This document shows, piece by piece, positions 21,696-31,215 of a stretch of DNA of 64,000 bases. Source of the DNA: Sphingomonas mollis (GTDB lineage: Bacteria > Pseudomonadota > Alphaproteobacteria > Sphingomonadales > Sphingomonadaceae); contig NZ_JAELXS010000001.1 of NCBI RefSeq assembly GCF_016427505.1, forward strand, positions 310,001 through 374,000, given 5' to 3'. The notes beneath the pieces are model-generated. The model made no database searches, had not been told where the DNA came from, and worked only from the letters and a program-made list of their open reading frames with translations. Each line of letters begins with the position of its first letter. Positions within the stretch are counted from its first letter, which is position 1. The position numbers and the translations under genes are program-made.

Positions 21696-21787
21696 TTATG
21701 GTTTCCCCACCACCGGTCTTTCTCATCGTCCGCCACCCGCATCCCGCCGCCCTCATGCGCACACACGCGATCCCGCGCGCGTAAGTA

Positions 21788-21810
21788 GGGTGTGACTTTC
21801 GGGACTTTCC
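21788..21810. repeat. Dispersed repeat copy (GTGTGACTTTCG family), copy 1
   Basis: GGTGTGACTTTCGGGACTTT here is nearly identical to the reverse complement of a stretch at about 39527-39550. Both copies are preceded, in the same orientation, by a GC-rich CGCGCG stretch. Origin and function unknown. Confidence 0.6.
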
Positions 21811-21818
21811 GAAGGGGA

Positions 21819-22997
21819 TCAGGCCGCGATCACCGGCGCATCCAGCACGACTTCGGGCAGGATCGCATCCAGCAACAGCGCCCCGGCTTCCGTCACCCGC
21901 AGCCAGTCGCCGGTCCGCTCGATCAGGCCCAGCGCGGACAGGCGGACGACCGCCGACCGGTCCACCGGCGCGACACCCCCGGCCAGCGCCGCGATCCGTG
22001 TCAGGTCGATCCCCTCGGCCAGCCGCAGGCCCATCAACAGCGCCTCGGTGGCGCGATCGTGCGGGGGTAGCACATCCTCGCTCTGCGCACCGTGGCCGTT
22101 GCGCTCCACCGCGCCCAGCCAGTTCTCGGGTTTGCGATGCCGCACCGTCGCCAGCCCGCCGCGCCGGCCATGCGCACCGGGACCGATACCGGCATAATCG
22201 CCATATCGCCAATAGGTCAGGTTGTGGCGGCTCTCCGCCCCCGGCCGCGCATGGTTCGACGTCTCATAGGCCGGCAGCCCGGCCGCGGCGGTCATCGCCC
22301 GCGTCGCTTCGAACAAATCGGCCGCCGCATCGCCATCGGGCAGCACCAGCCGCCCCGCCAGCGCCTCGGTGGCGAAGCGTGTGCCGGGTTCCACCGTCAA
22401 CTGGTACAGCGACAGATGCTCGGTTCCGAACGACAGCGCACGCGTCAGCTCGTCGGACCACGCCGCCATCGTCTGCCCCGGCCGCGCATAGATCAGGTCG
22501 AAACTGACCCGCGCGAACACCGACTGCGCCACGGCGAGCGCGCCCAGTCCCTCGGCCACGTCATGCGCCCGACCCAGAAAATGCAGCGCCTCATCGTCCA
22601 GCGATTGCAGCCCGAGCGACACCCGGTTCACCCCCGCCGCCGCCAGATCGGCGAAACGGGCGGCCTCGACCGAGGAGGGGTTCGCCTCCAGCGTGATCTC
22701 GACGCCGTCGGTGAAGCCCCATGCCGCCGCCGCCGCATCCAGCACCGCGGCGACGGTGGCCGGCGGCATCAGCGACGGCGTACCCCCGCCGAAGAACACC
22801 GATCCCACTCGCCGGCCGGGCAGCAGCGACGCCTCGTACGCCAGATCGGCGAGCAAGGCGCTTCGCCACGCCTGTTGATCGACTTCGGCCCGGACATGGC
22901 TGTTGAAATCGCAATAGGGGCATTTCGACACGCAGAACGGCCAGTGGACATATAGCGCCAGATCGGTCGCGGTGTCGGACGGGTTAACGATAGGCAT
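21819..22997 (-). CDS. hemW: Heme chaperone HemW (radical SAM, HemN-like)
   Basis: A 392-residue radical SAM protein with the iron-sulfur motif CVSKCPYCDF and the HemW-type VFFGGGTPSLM and RVSLGLQSLDDEAL. HemW proteins pass heme to respiratory chain proteins rather than act as coproporphyrinogen oxidases. ATG 22997 (MPIVNPSD) follows CGGACAG; an ATG 15 bases upstream is possible. Next to rdgB/rph, as in most sphingomonads, with one CAP gene between. Confidence 0.9.
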   Translation of the reverse strand: MPIVNPSDTATDLALYVHWPFCVSKCPYCDFNSHVRAEVDQQAWRSALLADLAYEASLLPGRRVGSVFFGGGTPSLMPPATVAAVLDAAAAAWGFTDGVEITLEANPSSVEAARFADLAAAGVNRVSLGLQSLDDEALHFLGRAHDVAEGLGALAVAQSVFARVSFDLIYARPGQTMAAWSDELTRALSFGTEHLSLYQLTVEPGTRFATEALAGRLVLPDGDAAADLFEATRAMTAAAGLPAYETSNHARPGAESRHNLTYWRYGDYAGIGPGAHGRRGGLATVRHRKPENWLGAVERNGHGAQSEDVLPPHDRATEALLMGLRLAEGIDLTRIAALAGGVAPVDRSAVVRLSALGLIERTGDWLRVTEAGALLLDAILPEVVLDAPVIAA

Positions 22998-23035
22998 TCT
23001 GTCCGGTTTCATCTTTGCCCGATAGATGATCGGGC

Positions 23036-23560
23036 ATGGAGTTGGCAAAACTTCCCTTGTTGATCGTCAGCCTGATGGCAGCGGCCGAGATGCCCGCGAT
23101 CGGATCGACGCAATTTTCAGGCGACACGTTGCGCGACACGATGCTGGGCGCTCATAGCGCCGCCCGCCGCGCGGTGGGGGTAGGGCCACTTGCATGGAAT
23201 CCCGATCTGGCCGTCCGGGCGCAGGCGTATGCCGACGAACTCGCCCGCACCGGTCGCTTCCGTCATTCGGGCGATTTGATGCAGGAGGCGCAGGGCGAGA
23301 ATCTCTGGATGGGCACGCGCGGCGCCTATCGCTTCGACGAGATGGCCGGCGCCTGGGTCGAGGAGTCGCGCAACTTCGTCAACGCACCTGCACCCGCGTT
23401 CAGCCGCACCGGCCAGTGGCAGGACGTCGGCCATTACGCCCAGATCGTGTGGCGCGGCACGCGGGAGGTGGGGTGCGGCATGGCCAGCGACGATGAGGAG
23501 GATTACCTCGTCTGTCGCTATAGCCCGGCCGGCAACGTGATCGGCCGCGCCGCCTTCTGA
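23036..23560 (+). CDS. CAP (SCP/PR-1) domain secreted protein
   Basis: A 174-residue protein with a short signal peptide (LPLLIVSLMAAAEMPAIGS) and a CAP domain: LGAHSAARRAVGVGPLAWNP, GENLWMG, VGHYAQIVWRGTREVGCGMA and YLVCRYSPAGN. The two His and two Glu of the usual CAP cavity appear to be present. Activity is not known for bacterial members. It is divergent from hemW by only 38 bases. Confidence 0.9.
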   Translation: MELAKLPLLIVSLMAAAEMPAIGSTQFSGDTLRDTMLGAHSAARRAVGVGPLAWNPDLAVRAQAYADELARTGRFRHSGDLMQEAQGENLWMGTRGAYRFDEMAGAWVEESRNFVNAPAPAFSRTGQWQDVGHYAQIVWRGTREVGCGMASDDEEDYLVCRYSPAGNVIGRAAF

Positions 23561-23582
23561 CGGCCCGTCCGGCGACGGTGGG

Positions 23583-24212
23583 TCAGAAGACCGCCGCCAC
23601 CATCTGCCGGAACGCCACGCCCCGGTGGCTGATCTCGTTCTTCAGGTCCTCGTCCATCTCGGCGAAGGTCGTGTCGTAACCGTCGGGCTGGAACATCGGG
23701 TCGTAGCCATGGCCCTTGTCGCCACGCGGCGGAGTGACCAGCGAGCCGTCGACGCGTCCCTCGAACCATTCAACATGCCCGTCCGGCCACGCCAGCGCGA
23801 GCGCGCAGACGAAATGCGCGGTGCGCGCCGGTGCGGGGCCGGATGCGGCGACGTTGCGCTCGATCAGGTCCATCGCCATGCCGAAATCCTTCGATTCGCC
23901 GGCCCAGCGCGCCGAAAAGATGCCGGGATCGCCGCCCAGCGCATCGACGCACAGCCCGCTGTCATCGGCCAGCGCCGGCAGGCCCGACAGGTCGGATGCC
24001 ACCCGCGCCTTCAGTTCGGCATTCATGACGAAGGTCGTGCCCGTCTCTTCCGGTTCGGGCAGGTCCAGTTCGGCCGCCGACACGACGTCGAGGCCGCGGC
24101 CGGCGAGCAGCGCGGCGATCTCGCGCACCTTGCCGGCATTGTGACTGGCGATCACCAGCCGACCCGGTGTCAGCTTGCGGATCGCCTGTGGTTCCTTGCC
24201 CTCGCCGCTCAT
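23583..24212 (-). CDS. rdgB: Non-canonical purine NTP pyrophosphatase (RdgB/HAM1)
   Basis: A 209-residue house-cleaning enzyme that hydrolyses dITP and XTP to monophosphates. Motifs [37 protein letters not shown] and ISHRG are complete. ATG 24212 overlaps the stop of rph (ATGA), so the two are translationally coupled. It converges on the CAP gene. Confidence 0.95.
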   Translation of the reverse strand: MSGEGKEPQAIRKLTPGRLVIASHNAGKVREIAALLAGRGLDVVSAAELDLPEPEETGTTFVMNAELKARVASDLSGLPALADDSGLCVDALGGDPGIFSARWAGESKDFGMAMDLIERNVAASGPAPARTAHFVCALALAWPDGHVEWFEGRVDGSLVTPPRGDKGHGYDPMFQPDGYDTTFAEMDEDLKNEISHRGVAFRQMVAAVF

Positions 24213-24925
24213 TTCTTCACCGCCTCCGCCTGCGCCCGGAAGATATCCGCACAACCCATCCGCGCAAGTCGCAGCAGGCGGAGCAGCGATTCCTCGTCAT
24301 AGGTCGCGTGTTCGGCGGTCGCCTGCGCCTCGGCGATATGGCCGTTTTCCAGCAGCACGAAATTGCCGTCGGCATCGGCGTTCGAATCCTCGTCGTAATC
24401 GAGGTCGAGGACGGCCGTACCCTGATAGATGCCGCAACTGACCGCCGCGACCTTCTGGCGAATCGGATCGACCGTCAGCTTGCCCGACGCCAGCAGTCCG
24501 TCGACCGCAAGGCGCAGCGCGACCCAGGCGCCGGAGATCGACGCGGTGCGGGTGCCGCCATCGGCCTGGATCACGTCGCAATCCAGCACGATCTGGCGTT
24601 CGCCCAGCGCCTTCATATCGACCACCGCACGCAGCGAACGACCGATCAGCCGCTGGATTTCCTGCGTCCGGCCGGACTGCTTGCCCTTCGCCGCCTCACG
24701 GTTGCTGCGGGTGTGGGTGGCGCGGGGCAGCATGCCATATTCGGCGGTGACCCAGCCTTCGCCCTTGCCGCGCAGGAACGGCGGCACGCGTTCTTCGATC
24801 GAGGCGGTGACGAGCACTTTCGTGTCGCCGAAGCCGATCAGCACCGAACCCTCGGCATGGCGGGTGAAGCGCGGCTCGATCGTGATCGTGCGCATCTGGT
24901 CTGGCGTGCGGCCGCTGGGGCGCAT
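24209..24925 (-). CDS. rph: Ribonuclease PH
   Basis: A 238-residue phosphorolytic 3'-5' exoribonuclease that trims tRNA 3' ends. [39 protein letters not shown] and [18 protein letters not shown] are typical. It is divergent from hrcA by 68 bases and overlaps rdgB. The rph-hrcA-grpE arrangement is common in alphaproteobacteria. Confidence 0.97.
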   Translation of the reverse strand: MRPSGRTPDQMRTITIEPRFTRHAEGSVLIGFGDTKVLVTASIEERVPPFLRGKGEGWVTAEYGMLPRATHTRSNREAAKGKQSGRTQEIQRLIGRSLRAVVDMKALGERQIVLDCDVIQADGGTRTASISGAWVALRLAVDGLLASGKLTVDPIRQKVAAVSCGIYQGTAVLDLDYDEDSNADADGNFVLLENGHIAEAQATAEHATYDEESLLRLLRLARMGCADIFRAQAEAVKK

Positions 24926-24993
24926 GGGAATTCCTTACTCGTGAACCGGTGCGGCTGCGTAGCCTTCCGTTCCGGGCCACGCCAGCCTAGATC

Positions 24994-26052
24994 ATGGGGA
25001 TGGGCCCTCCCGTCACCGAACTGACCGACCGGGCGCGCGATATCTTTCGAGCGGTCGTGGACGGTTATCTGACGTCGGGCGTGCCGGTGGGGTCGAAGAC
25101 CATCGCGCTCGCCACCGGCCTGAACCTGTCGCCCGCGTCGATCCGGCACGTGATGGGCCAGCTCGAATCGCTCGGCCTGCTCGCCAGCCCGCATACCTCC
25201 GCCGGCCGGGTGCCGACCGAGCGCGGGCTGCGCCTGTTCGTCGATGGCATGATGCAGGCCACCGAACCATCGGCGGATGAGCGTGCGCAGATCGAGGCGG
25301 AACTCGGTCGCAACGCCGGCCGCGGCGGCCCGGTGGAGGCTGCGCTGGCGGCCACCACCGCCGCGCTGTCGGGCCTGTCGGCCTGTGCGGGGCTGGTGCT
25401 GGTGCCCAAGCGCGAGCTGACGCTGCGCTCGATCGGCTTCGTGCCGCTGTCGCCGGTGCAGGCGCTGGCGGTGCTGGTCGCCGAGGACGGCACGGTCGAG
25501 AACCGGGTGCTCGACCTGCCGCCCGGCCTGACGGGATCGGCACTGGTCGAGGCGGGGAATTACATGTCGGCGACGCTCGGTGGCCTGACGCTGGGCGAGG
25601 CGCGGGCGCGGATCGAACGGGAACTCGCGGATGGCCGCGCGGCGCTGGACGGTGCGGCGCGGACGCTGGTGGAGCGTGGGCTGGCGGTGTGGAGCGAGGA
25701 TGGCGACCGCCGGCCGGTGCTGATCGTGCGCGGGCAGGGGCGGTTGATCGATGCGGCGGCGGCCGCCGATCTCGACCGGGTGCGCGATCTGCTCGACGAT
25801 CTCGATGGCAAGCAGGAGATTGCGAGCCTGCTCGATTCCGCCAGCGCGGGCGATGCGACGCGCATTTTCATCGGCGCGGAGAACAAACTGTTCGCGCTCA
25901 GTGGATCGTCGGTCATCGCTCGACCGTTCCGGGGACCGGGCGGACAAGTGGTCGGTGTGGTCGGTGTGATCGGGCCGACGCGGTTGAACTACGCGCGGGT
26001 CGTGCCCATGGTGGATTTCACGGCGGCAACGCTCGCCCGTCTGATGGGCTGA
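24994..26052 (+). CDS. hrcA: Heat-inducible transcription repressor HrcA
   Basis: A 352-residue repressor that in the family binds the CIRCE operator of groES-groEL. The winged-helix N-terminus (DIFRAVVDGYLTSGVPVGSKTI, SPASIRHVMGQLESLGLL, HTSAGRVPTERGLRLFV) is intact. The ATG at 24994 or 25000 starts it; no strong ribosome binding site is seen. It precedes grpE by 12 bases. I found no full CIRCE element in the 68-base spacer. Confidence 0.95.
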   Translation: MGMGPPVTELTDRARDIFRAVVDGYLTSGVPVGSKTIALATGLNLSPASIRHVMGQLESLGLLASPHTSAGRVPTERGLRLFVDGMMQATEPSADERAQIEAELGRNAGRGGPVEAALAATTAALSGLSACAGLVLVPKRELTLRSIGFVPLSPVQALAVLVAEDGTVENRVLDLPPGLTGSALVEAGNYMSATLGGLTLGEARARIERELADGRAALDGAARTLVERGLAVWSEDGDRRPVLIVRGQGRLIDAAAAADLDRVRDLLDDLDGKQEIASLLDSASAGDATRIFIGAENKLFALSGSSVIARPFRGPGGQVVGVVGVIGPTRLNYARVVPMVDFTAATLARLMG

Positions 26053-26064
26053 AACACAGGGAAT

Positions 26065-26622
26065 ATGATGATCGACGAGAATGAATCCGGCGCCGACACC
26101 TTGCGGCAGGAAACGGCCGAGGCAGCGCCCGAAGTAGCCGAGCATGACGGCGCCGCGGCCCGTATCGCCGAACTGGAGAACCAGCTAGCCGAGGCGAAAC
26201 AGGCCACGCTTTATGCGCAGGCGGATATCCAGAACGTTCGCCGTCGTGCCGAAAAGGACGCGGTCGATGCGCGCGCCTATGCCGCGACCAGCTTTGCCCG
26301 CGATATCCTGTCGGTGGCGGACAATCTGTCGCGTGGTCTGGCGGCGATTCCGGCGGATGCACGCGAGGACGAGCGGTTCAAGGGTCTCGTCACCGGGCTG
26401 GATGCGACCGGCCGCGAACTCGACAGCGTGCTGTCGCGCCACGGCATCACGCGGATCGACGCGATGGGCCTGCCGCTCGACCCGAACAAGCATCAGGCGA
26501 TGATGGAACTGGCCAGCGATGAAGCGCCGGGGACGATCGTGCAGGAGATGCAGGCGGGTTACATGATCAAGGACCGCCTGCTGCGGCCGTCGCTGGTCGG
26601 CGTGGCGAAGAAGCCGGACTGA
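26065..26622 (+). CDS. grpE: Nucleotide exchange factor GrpE
   Basis: The 185-residue DnaK nucleotide exchange factor. A charged N-terminus and a coiled coil (AARIAELENQLAEAKQATLYAQ) are followed by the family pattern AQADIQNVRRRAEKD and the C-terminal beta domain ending VGVAKKPD. It is co-transcribed with hrcA. Confidence 0.96.
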   Translation: MMIDENESGADTLRQETAEAAPEVAEHDGAAARIAELENQLAEAKQATLYAQADIQNVRRRAEKDAVDARAYAATSFARDILSVADNLSRGLAAIPADAREDERFKGLVTGLDATGRELDSVLSRHGITRIDAMGLPLDPNKHQAMMELASDEAPGTIVQEMQAGYMIKDRLLRPSLVGVAKKPD

Positions 26623-26629
26623 CAGCGCC

Positions 26630-26661
26630 GATCAAGGCCGCGTTACGACGCGGCCTTGATC
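26630..26661. terminator. Bidirectional terminator after grpE
   Basis: A perfect 13-base stem GATCAAGGCCGCG/CGCGGCCTTGATC with a 6-base loop starts 8 bases after the grpE stop. It overlaps the last codons of the convergent glycosyltransferase gene, so it may end both transcripts. Confidence 0.8.
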
Positions 26662-27869
26662 AGGTCGGAACGGTGGCGGAAAACATGGACGTCGGTGAAC
26701 GGATAGCCATCCGCCGCTGCCGCTCGTGTCAGGGTTGCGAGCCGCTCGCGATCCTTGGCCAGTGTTTCCAGCGCGCGGGCGAGTGCCACGGGGTTGCCCT
26801 CGGTCAGCACGCCGCCGCGATGTTCCTTTATCAGATCGTCGGGATAGCTGCTGTCGTAGCCGACGATCGGTGTGCCGGAGATCAGCGCCTCGACCAGGCA
26901 ACGCGGTGATTCCGGCGTCTTGTGACAGAACAGGAAGATGTCGGCCGCGCGCATATGCCGCATCAGCGCATCGCGATCCCGCAGCGGGCCGGGGAAGGCG
27001 ATGCTGCCCTCCAACCCCGCCGCCGACACCGCGCGGCGTGCTTCGTCGAACTGCGGACCATCGCCGTACCAGGTGGCCTGATAATCGACACCGGCATGCG
27101 CCAGCAGGTTCAGCGTTTCGACCCATTCCAGCACGCCCTTGTCGGGATGTGCGCGCCCGGCATAGATGATCGACAAGGGACCCGACCGCCGTGTCTTGGC
27201 GTCCAGTTCGGCCGGGCTGATCCGCGAGTCTTCCGACAGATGGATATCGTGGACCAGATGCGGATCGGGGCTGTAGGCCGCATAGGCGGCAAAGCAGTCC
27301 GCGCCGTGGAACAGCCCGAGCGCGCTGCGCCGGATTACCAGCCGCTCGTAATGCCGCATCGCCCATGCCGTGGCCGACCAATAGACCTTGCGAAGACCCG
27401 TGGCTTGCGACGCGGTGAAGCCCAGCACTTCTGATTCGACCCGGTCGGTCCAGATCGCCGCTTTCCGGCCCTTCTTGGCGGCGCGCAGGGCAGCCACCGC
27501 CGCCCAGTCGCCGAACAGGCCGCCGATCGCGAAGCACAGGTGCGTGCTTTCGTCGATCAACGCGTCCAGTTGCTTCGTCGTCGTCCCCAGCACCTTCATG
27601 AACGGCACCGGCTGGCGATGGTCGGGCAACCGGACGAGGCGACAGCGGCCACCGAAATCGTCTTTCAGGAGTGGCGATACGTCCGCCGACGCATCGGCCG
27701 CCGGCAGTTCCGGCATGCAGAGGATGAGACGGTCGAAATTGTCGAGCCAGCGGCGGATACCGTTATGCGCCTGACGATCGATCACGCAGGCGTCGCCGTC
27801 GCAGAAGATAGGTAGCGGCAGCACCAGCATCAACGTGGTGAGGCCGACGGCAGGCATCGTGTCAGCCAC
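26643..27869 (-). CDS. Glycosyltransferase family 4 (GT-B) protein
   Basis: A 408-residue GT-B type protein. The C-terminal domain carries SIIYAGRAHPDKGVLEWVE, the donor-binding region PRCLVEALISGTPIVGYDSSYPDDL and the usual NPVALARALE. The N-terminal domain is less conserved. Start is GTG 27869, overlapping the stop of the upstream transferase by a few bases, or an internal ATG at 27857 or 27830. Sugar and acceptor cannot be told. It forms a two-gene unit with the upstream transferase, in an otherwise housekeeping neighbourhood. Confidence 0.85.
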   Translation of the reverse strand: MADTMPAVGLTTLMLVLPLPIFCDGDACVIDRQAHNGIRRWLDNFDRLILCMPELPAADASADVSPLLKDDFGGRCRLVRLPDHRQPVPFMKVLGTTTKQLDALIDESTHLCFAIGGLFGDWAAVAALRAAKKGRKAAIWTDRVESEVLGFTASQATGLRKVYWSATAWAMRHYERLVIRRSALGLFHGADCFAAYAAYSPDPHLVHDIHLSEDSRISPAELDAKTRRSGPLSIIYAGRAHPDKGVLEWVETLNLLAHAGVDYQATWYGDGPQFDEARRAVSAAGLEGSIAFPGPLRDRDALMRHMRAADIFLFCHKTPESPRCLVEALISGTPIVGYDSSYPDDLIKEHRGGVLTEGNPVALARALETLAKDRERLATLTRAAAADGYPFTDVHVFRHRSDLIKAAS

Positions 27870-28590
27870 GCGACGGACGGTCTTCGATCGAGGCGATCCG
27901 GTCGATCGTCACGATCTTGTGGACGCCCGTCTTGACGCCGTACGGCGCCATATAGGCCTCCGCTTCGGCCCCGGCGGCGGCGACATCGTACGTCGCGGCG
28001 ATGGGACTGGTGTGACGCAGCGCGACGCCGTCTACCACGCCGACCTTCCACCCGTTACGCTCGGCGATCACCGGCCAGACCAGATCGAGACCCCAGCCAT
28101 AACGCAGGCTGGGCAGCGGAAACACGGAGGCATAGGTATCGCGGTGGAACGCGGTGATCGGTCCGACTTCGACGAAATTGGTCTGACGGACCAGCATGCC
28201 GCGCTGGCGATGCGTGACGTCGTGGCTCCAATAGGAGAACGAGCGATGGGCGGGCGAGCTGATCTTCAGATCGGCATATTCGGACAGCGCCACGAACGGA
28301 TCGGTGAAATCGGCGGGCAACTCGACATCGTCGTCCACCATCCAGATCCAGTCGAACTGGCTGATATCATGGCGCTCGACCAGCAGATTGATGTTGTCGA
28401 GCTTGCCGATCCCATCGACGCCCTTGCTGTCGACCACGACCTCATGACGACCGCTGTTCTGCATCGTCTGATAGATGCGATCGAGCGATCCGGGCCGGCG
28501 GGGTGATTGCACGCCCAGCGCCAGGATACGGCGACGGGGCATGTCGGCATAGAAGGACGAAGCGCGAAGCTGCGCCAGCTTCGGCTTCAC
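27862..28590 (-). CDS. GT-A type glycosyltransferase-like protein, start uncertain
   Basis: At least 242 residues with the metal-binding WMVDDDVELP motif (DDD) of GT-A enzymes and YGWGLDLVWPVIAERNGWKVGVV near the end. GTG 28590 is the only standard start codon in frame, but coding-like sequence continues upstream for about 30 codons (WPAVKRRIWPLTSRIEDIDAD) to a stop at about 28714. A GGAGG sits at 28687-28691, just before ATC/ATC/ATT codons and no ATG, GTG or TTG. Either the true start is non-standard or the 5' end has been altered. It overlaps the next transferase by 8 bases. Confidence 0.7.
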   Translation of the reverse strand: MKPKLAQLRASSFYADMPRRRILALGVQSPRRPGSLDRIYQTMQNSGRHEVVVDSKGVDGIGKLDNINLLVERHDISQFDWIWMVDDDVELPADFTDPFVALSEYADLKISSPAHRSFSYWSHDVTHRQRGMLVRQTNFVEVGPITAFHRDTYASVFPLPSLRYGWGLDLVWPVIAERNGWKVGVVDGVALRHTSPIAATYDVAAAGAEAEAYMAPYGVKTGVHKIVTIDRIASIEDRPSRG

Positions 28591-28764
28591 CGCCCGATCG
28601 GCGTCGATATCCTCGATACGCGACGTCAGCGGCCAGATGCGCCGTTTGACGGCCGGCCAGATCGATTGGGGGCTGATAATGATGATCCTCCAGAGCCGCG
28701 ACAGGCGGGGTGGCTATACCGCGGCCTCGCGGAGGGATGAAGCCATATATGGCCGGCGTTGCGA

Positions 28765-28807
28765 CCGGGTTAAGGCGGGTGTCGCAAAGAGCGCCGCCTC
28801 AACCCGG
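28765..28807 (-). terminator. Terminator hairpin after ahpF
   Basis: CCGGGTTAAGGCGG (28765-28778) pairs with CCGCCTCAACCCGG (28794-28807) with one mismatch and a 15-base loop, 9 bases past the ahpF stop. Confidence 0.7.
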
Positions 28808-28815
28808 TCAGCGTG

Positions 28816-30399
28816 TCAGGCGGCGATCAGCGCGGCGTCCGGCACCGGCAGGCGGATCAGGTGATCGAAGGCGGCGAGCGATGCCTTCGATCCCTCACCC
28901 ATCGCGACGACGATCTGCTTGAACGGCACCGTCGTCACGTCGCCAGCGGCAAAGATGCCCGGCAACGAGGTTTCGCCGCGATCGTCCACCTCGATCTCGC
29001 CGCGCAGGGTCAGCGCGACGGTGTCCTTCAGCCATTCGGTGTTGGGGACCAGACCGATCTGGACAAAGATGCCCTCAAGCTCGATCTGGTGCAGCGTGCC
29101 GTGGTGCCGGTCCTTGTAATGCAGGCCCGCCACCCGGTCGCCGTCACCGACCACCTCGGTCGTCATCGCCGACGTGATGACCTTTACATTCGGCAGGCTG
29201 GCGAGTTTTCGCTGGAGGACGGCATCGGCGCGCAGGTCGGTATCGAATTCGATCAGCGTGACGTGCGCGACCAGACCGGCGAGGTCGATCGCCGCCTCGA
29301 CACCGCTGTTGCCGCCACCGATCACCGCGACGCGCTTGCCGCGGAACAGGGGGCCGTCGCAATGCGGGCAATAGGTGACGCCCTTGTTCCGATAAGCTTC
29401 CTCGCCCGGCACGTTCATCTGCCGCCAGCGCGCGCCGGTCGACAGGATCACCGTCCGCGCCTTCAGCGAGGCACCGCTGGCAAGCCGCACCTCGTGCAGA
29501 CCGCCTTCCTCACGCGCCGGGATCAGCCGTTCGGCGCGTTGCAGGTTCATCAGATCGACGCCGTACTCGGCAACATGCTGTTCCATGTTCGCGACCAGCT
29601 TCGGCCCTTCGGTATGCTGGACCGAAATGAAATTCTCGATCGACATCGTGTCGAGCACCTGTCCGCCAAACCGCTCGGCGGCGATGCCGGTGCGGATCCC
29701 CTTGCGCGCGGCATAGATCGCCGCGGCCGCGCCGGCGGGGCCGCCACCGATGACGAGGACGTCGAACGGGTCCTTGGCGCTGATCTTCTCAGCGGCGCGG
29801 GCGGTGCTGCCGGTGTCGAGCCTGGCGAGCACCTGCTCCACGTCCATCCGGCCCGATGCGAACAACTCGCCGTTCATGAAGATCGCCGGCACGGACATGA
29901 CGCCGCGGCTGGCCACCTCGTCCTGAAACAGGCTGCCCTCAATCGCGACATGGCTGATGCGGGGGTTGATGACGCTCATCAGGTTCAGCGCCTGCACCAC
30001 ATCGGGGCAGTTCTGGCACGACAGCGAGAAATAGGTTTCGAAGGCATAATCGCCATCGAGGTCGCGGACCTGCTGGATCACGTCCTGCGCCAGCTTCGAC
30101 GGATGACCGCCGACCTGAAGCAGCGCCAGCACCAGCGAGGTGAATTCATGCCCCATCGGGATGCCGGCGAAGCGGACGCCGAGGTCGGTGCCGGTGCGGC
30201 GAATCATGAAAGAGGGGCGACGGCGGTCGTCATCCCGGCGGACGACGGTGACATCGTCGGACAGCGCCGCGATCTCGGTAAGCAGCGACAGCATCTCGGC
30301 CGACTTGGCGCCGTCGTCCAGCGACGCGACCAGCTCGATCGGCTGGCGGATGTTGGCGAGATAGGTCTTAAGCTGGGTCTTGAGATTGGCGTCGAGCAC
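28816..30399 (-). CDS. ahpF: Alkyl hydroperoxide reductase subunit F
   Basis: A 527-residue NADH-dependent flavin disulfide reductase that recharges AhpC. The N-terminal double-thioredoxin domain has CQNCPDVV. The FAD domain begins [20 protein letters not shown], and the thioredoxin-reductase CxxC is [12 protein letters not shown] 30399 gives the conserved [15 protein letters not shown] start, with AAAGAGGAG upstream. It is 154 bases downstream of ahpC on the same strand, with a large palindrome between. Confidence 0.96.
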   Translation of the reverse strand: MLDANLKTQLKTYLANIRQPIELVASLDDGAKSAEMLSLLTEIAALSDDVTVVRRDDDRRRPSFMIRRTGTDLGVRFAGIPMGHEFTSLVLALLQVGGHPSKLAQDVIQQVRDLDGDYAFETYFSLSCQNCPDVVQALNLMSVINPRISHVAIEGSLFQDEVASRGVMSVPAIFMNGELFASGRMDVEQVLARLDTGSTARAAEKISAKDPFDVLVIGGGPAGAAAAIYAARKGIRTGIAAERFGGQVLDTMSIENFISVQHTEGPKLVANMEQHVAEYGVDLMNLQRAERLIPAREEGGLHEVRLASGASLKARTVILSTGARWRQMNVPGEEAYRNKGVTYCPHCDGPLFRGKRVAVIGGGNSGVEAAIDLAGLVAHVTLIEFDTDLRADAVLQRKLASLPNVKVITSAMTTEVVGDGDRVAGLHYKDRHHGTLHQIELEGIFVQIGLVPNTEWLKDTVALTLRGEIEVDDRGETSLPGIFAAGDVTTVPFKQIVVAMGEGSKASLAAFDHLIRLPVPDAALIAA

Positions 30400-30420
30400 G
30401 GACGGCTCCTCTTTAGTTAA

Positions 30421-30544
30421 TCCTCCCCGGCACGGGGAGGGGTACCAGCGAAGCTGGTGGAGGAGGGATCGCCGCGAGCGGTACGTTCGTGGAAGCCCCC
30501 CTCCGTCAGGCCTTTGGCCTGCCACCTCCCCGCGTGCGGGGAGG
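30421..30544. repeat. Large palindrome between ahpC and ahpF
   Basis: Outer arms TCCTCCCCGGCACGGGGAGG and CCTCCCCGCGTGCGGGGAGG, each self-complementary, with further pairing inward (about 45-50 bases per side), fill most of the 154-base gap. Same architecture as the palindromes inside the atp operon. It could lower ahpF expression relative to ahpC by partial termination or by blocking 3' decay; this is inference. Confidence 0.8.
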
Positions 30545-30553
30545 AGCGCGAAA

Positions 30554-31117
30554 TCAGATCTTGCCGACGAGGTCGAGCGAGGGAGCGAGCGTCTCTTCGC
30601 CCTCTTCCCACTTGGCGGGGCAGACCTCACCCGGATGCGCGGCGATGTACTGCGCGGCCTTCACCTTGCGCAGCAATTCCATCGCGTTGCGGCCGACGCC
30701 TTCCGAGGTGATCTCCATGAACTGGATCACGCCATCGGGATCGACGACGAAGGTGCCGCGATCGGCGAGGCCCTGGCCTTCGCGCATCACGCCGAAATTG
30801 TTGGTGATGACGCCGGCGGGATCACCCAGCATGGTATAGCGGATCTTGCCGATCGCGGGCGACGTGTCGTGCCATGCCTTGTGGCTGAAATGCGTGTCGG
30901 TCGACACGCTGTAGATTTCGACGCCCATGCGCGCGAACGTGTCGTGCTGGTCGGCGAGGTCTTCGAGCTCGGTCGGGCAGACGAACGTGAAATCGGCCGG
31001 ATAGAAGAAGAATATCGCCCATGTGCCACGCACGTCGGCGTCGGACACTGTCAGGAACTTGCCCTGCTTGTACGCCTGGGTCGTGAAGGGCTTCAGCTGG
31101 GTACCGATGAGCGACAT
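30554..31117 (-). CDS. ahpC: Alkyl hydroperoxide reductase subunit C (peroxiredoxin)
   Basis: A 187-residue typical 2-Cys peroxiredoxin that reduces H2O2 and organic peroxides. The peroxidatic Cys is in [13 protein letters not shown] and the resolving Cys in [14 protein letters not shown] 31117 has AAAGGAG upstream. It is probably induced by oxidative stress; I see no clear OxyR site by eye. Confidence 0.97.
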   Translation of the reverse strand: MSLIGTQLKPFTTQAYKQGKFLTVSDADVRGTWAIFFFYPADFTFVCPTELEDLADQHDTFARMGVEIYSVSTDTHFSHKAWHDTSPAIGKIRYTMLGDPAGVITNNFGVMREGQGLADRGTFVVDPDGVIQFMEITSEGVGRNAMELLRKVKAAQYIAAHPGEVCPAKWEEGEETLAPSLDLVGKI

Positions 31118-31130
31118 GGAAACTCCTTTG

Positions 31131-31171
31131 TGCATCGCAACGTGAAAACGCTGTTACCTTGCTGCGATGCA
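31131..31171. promoter_or_regulatory. Inverted repeat in the ahpC upstream region
   Basis: TGCATCGCA (31131-31139) and TGCGATGCA (31163-31171) are perfect 9-base arms separated by 23 bases, 14 bases upstream of the ahpC start. It may be a leader hairpin or an operator. A regulator cannot be named. Confidence 0.45.
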
Positions 31172-31215
31172 GCATGGAAATCGGTTTCTCTTATCGATGC
31201 GACCGGAATTTCCGA

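Noticed and set aside
26643..28590. A glycosyltransferase genomic island between grpE and ahpF
   Set aside because: Only two genes, GC and codon use look like the chromosome, no mobility genes or flanking repeats.
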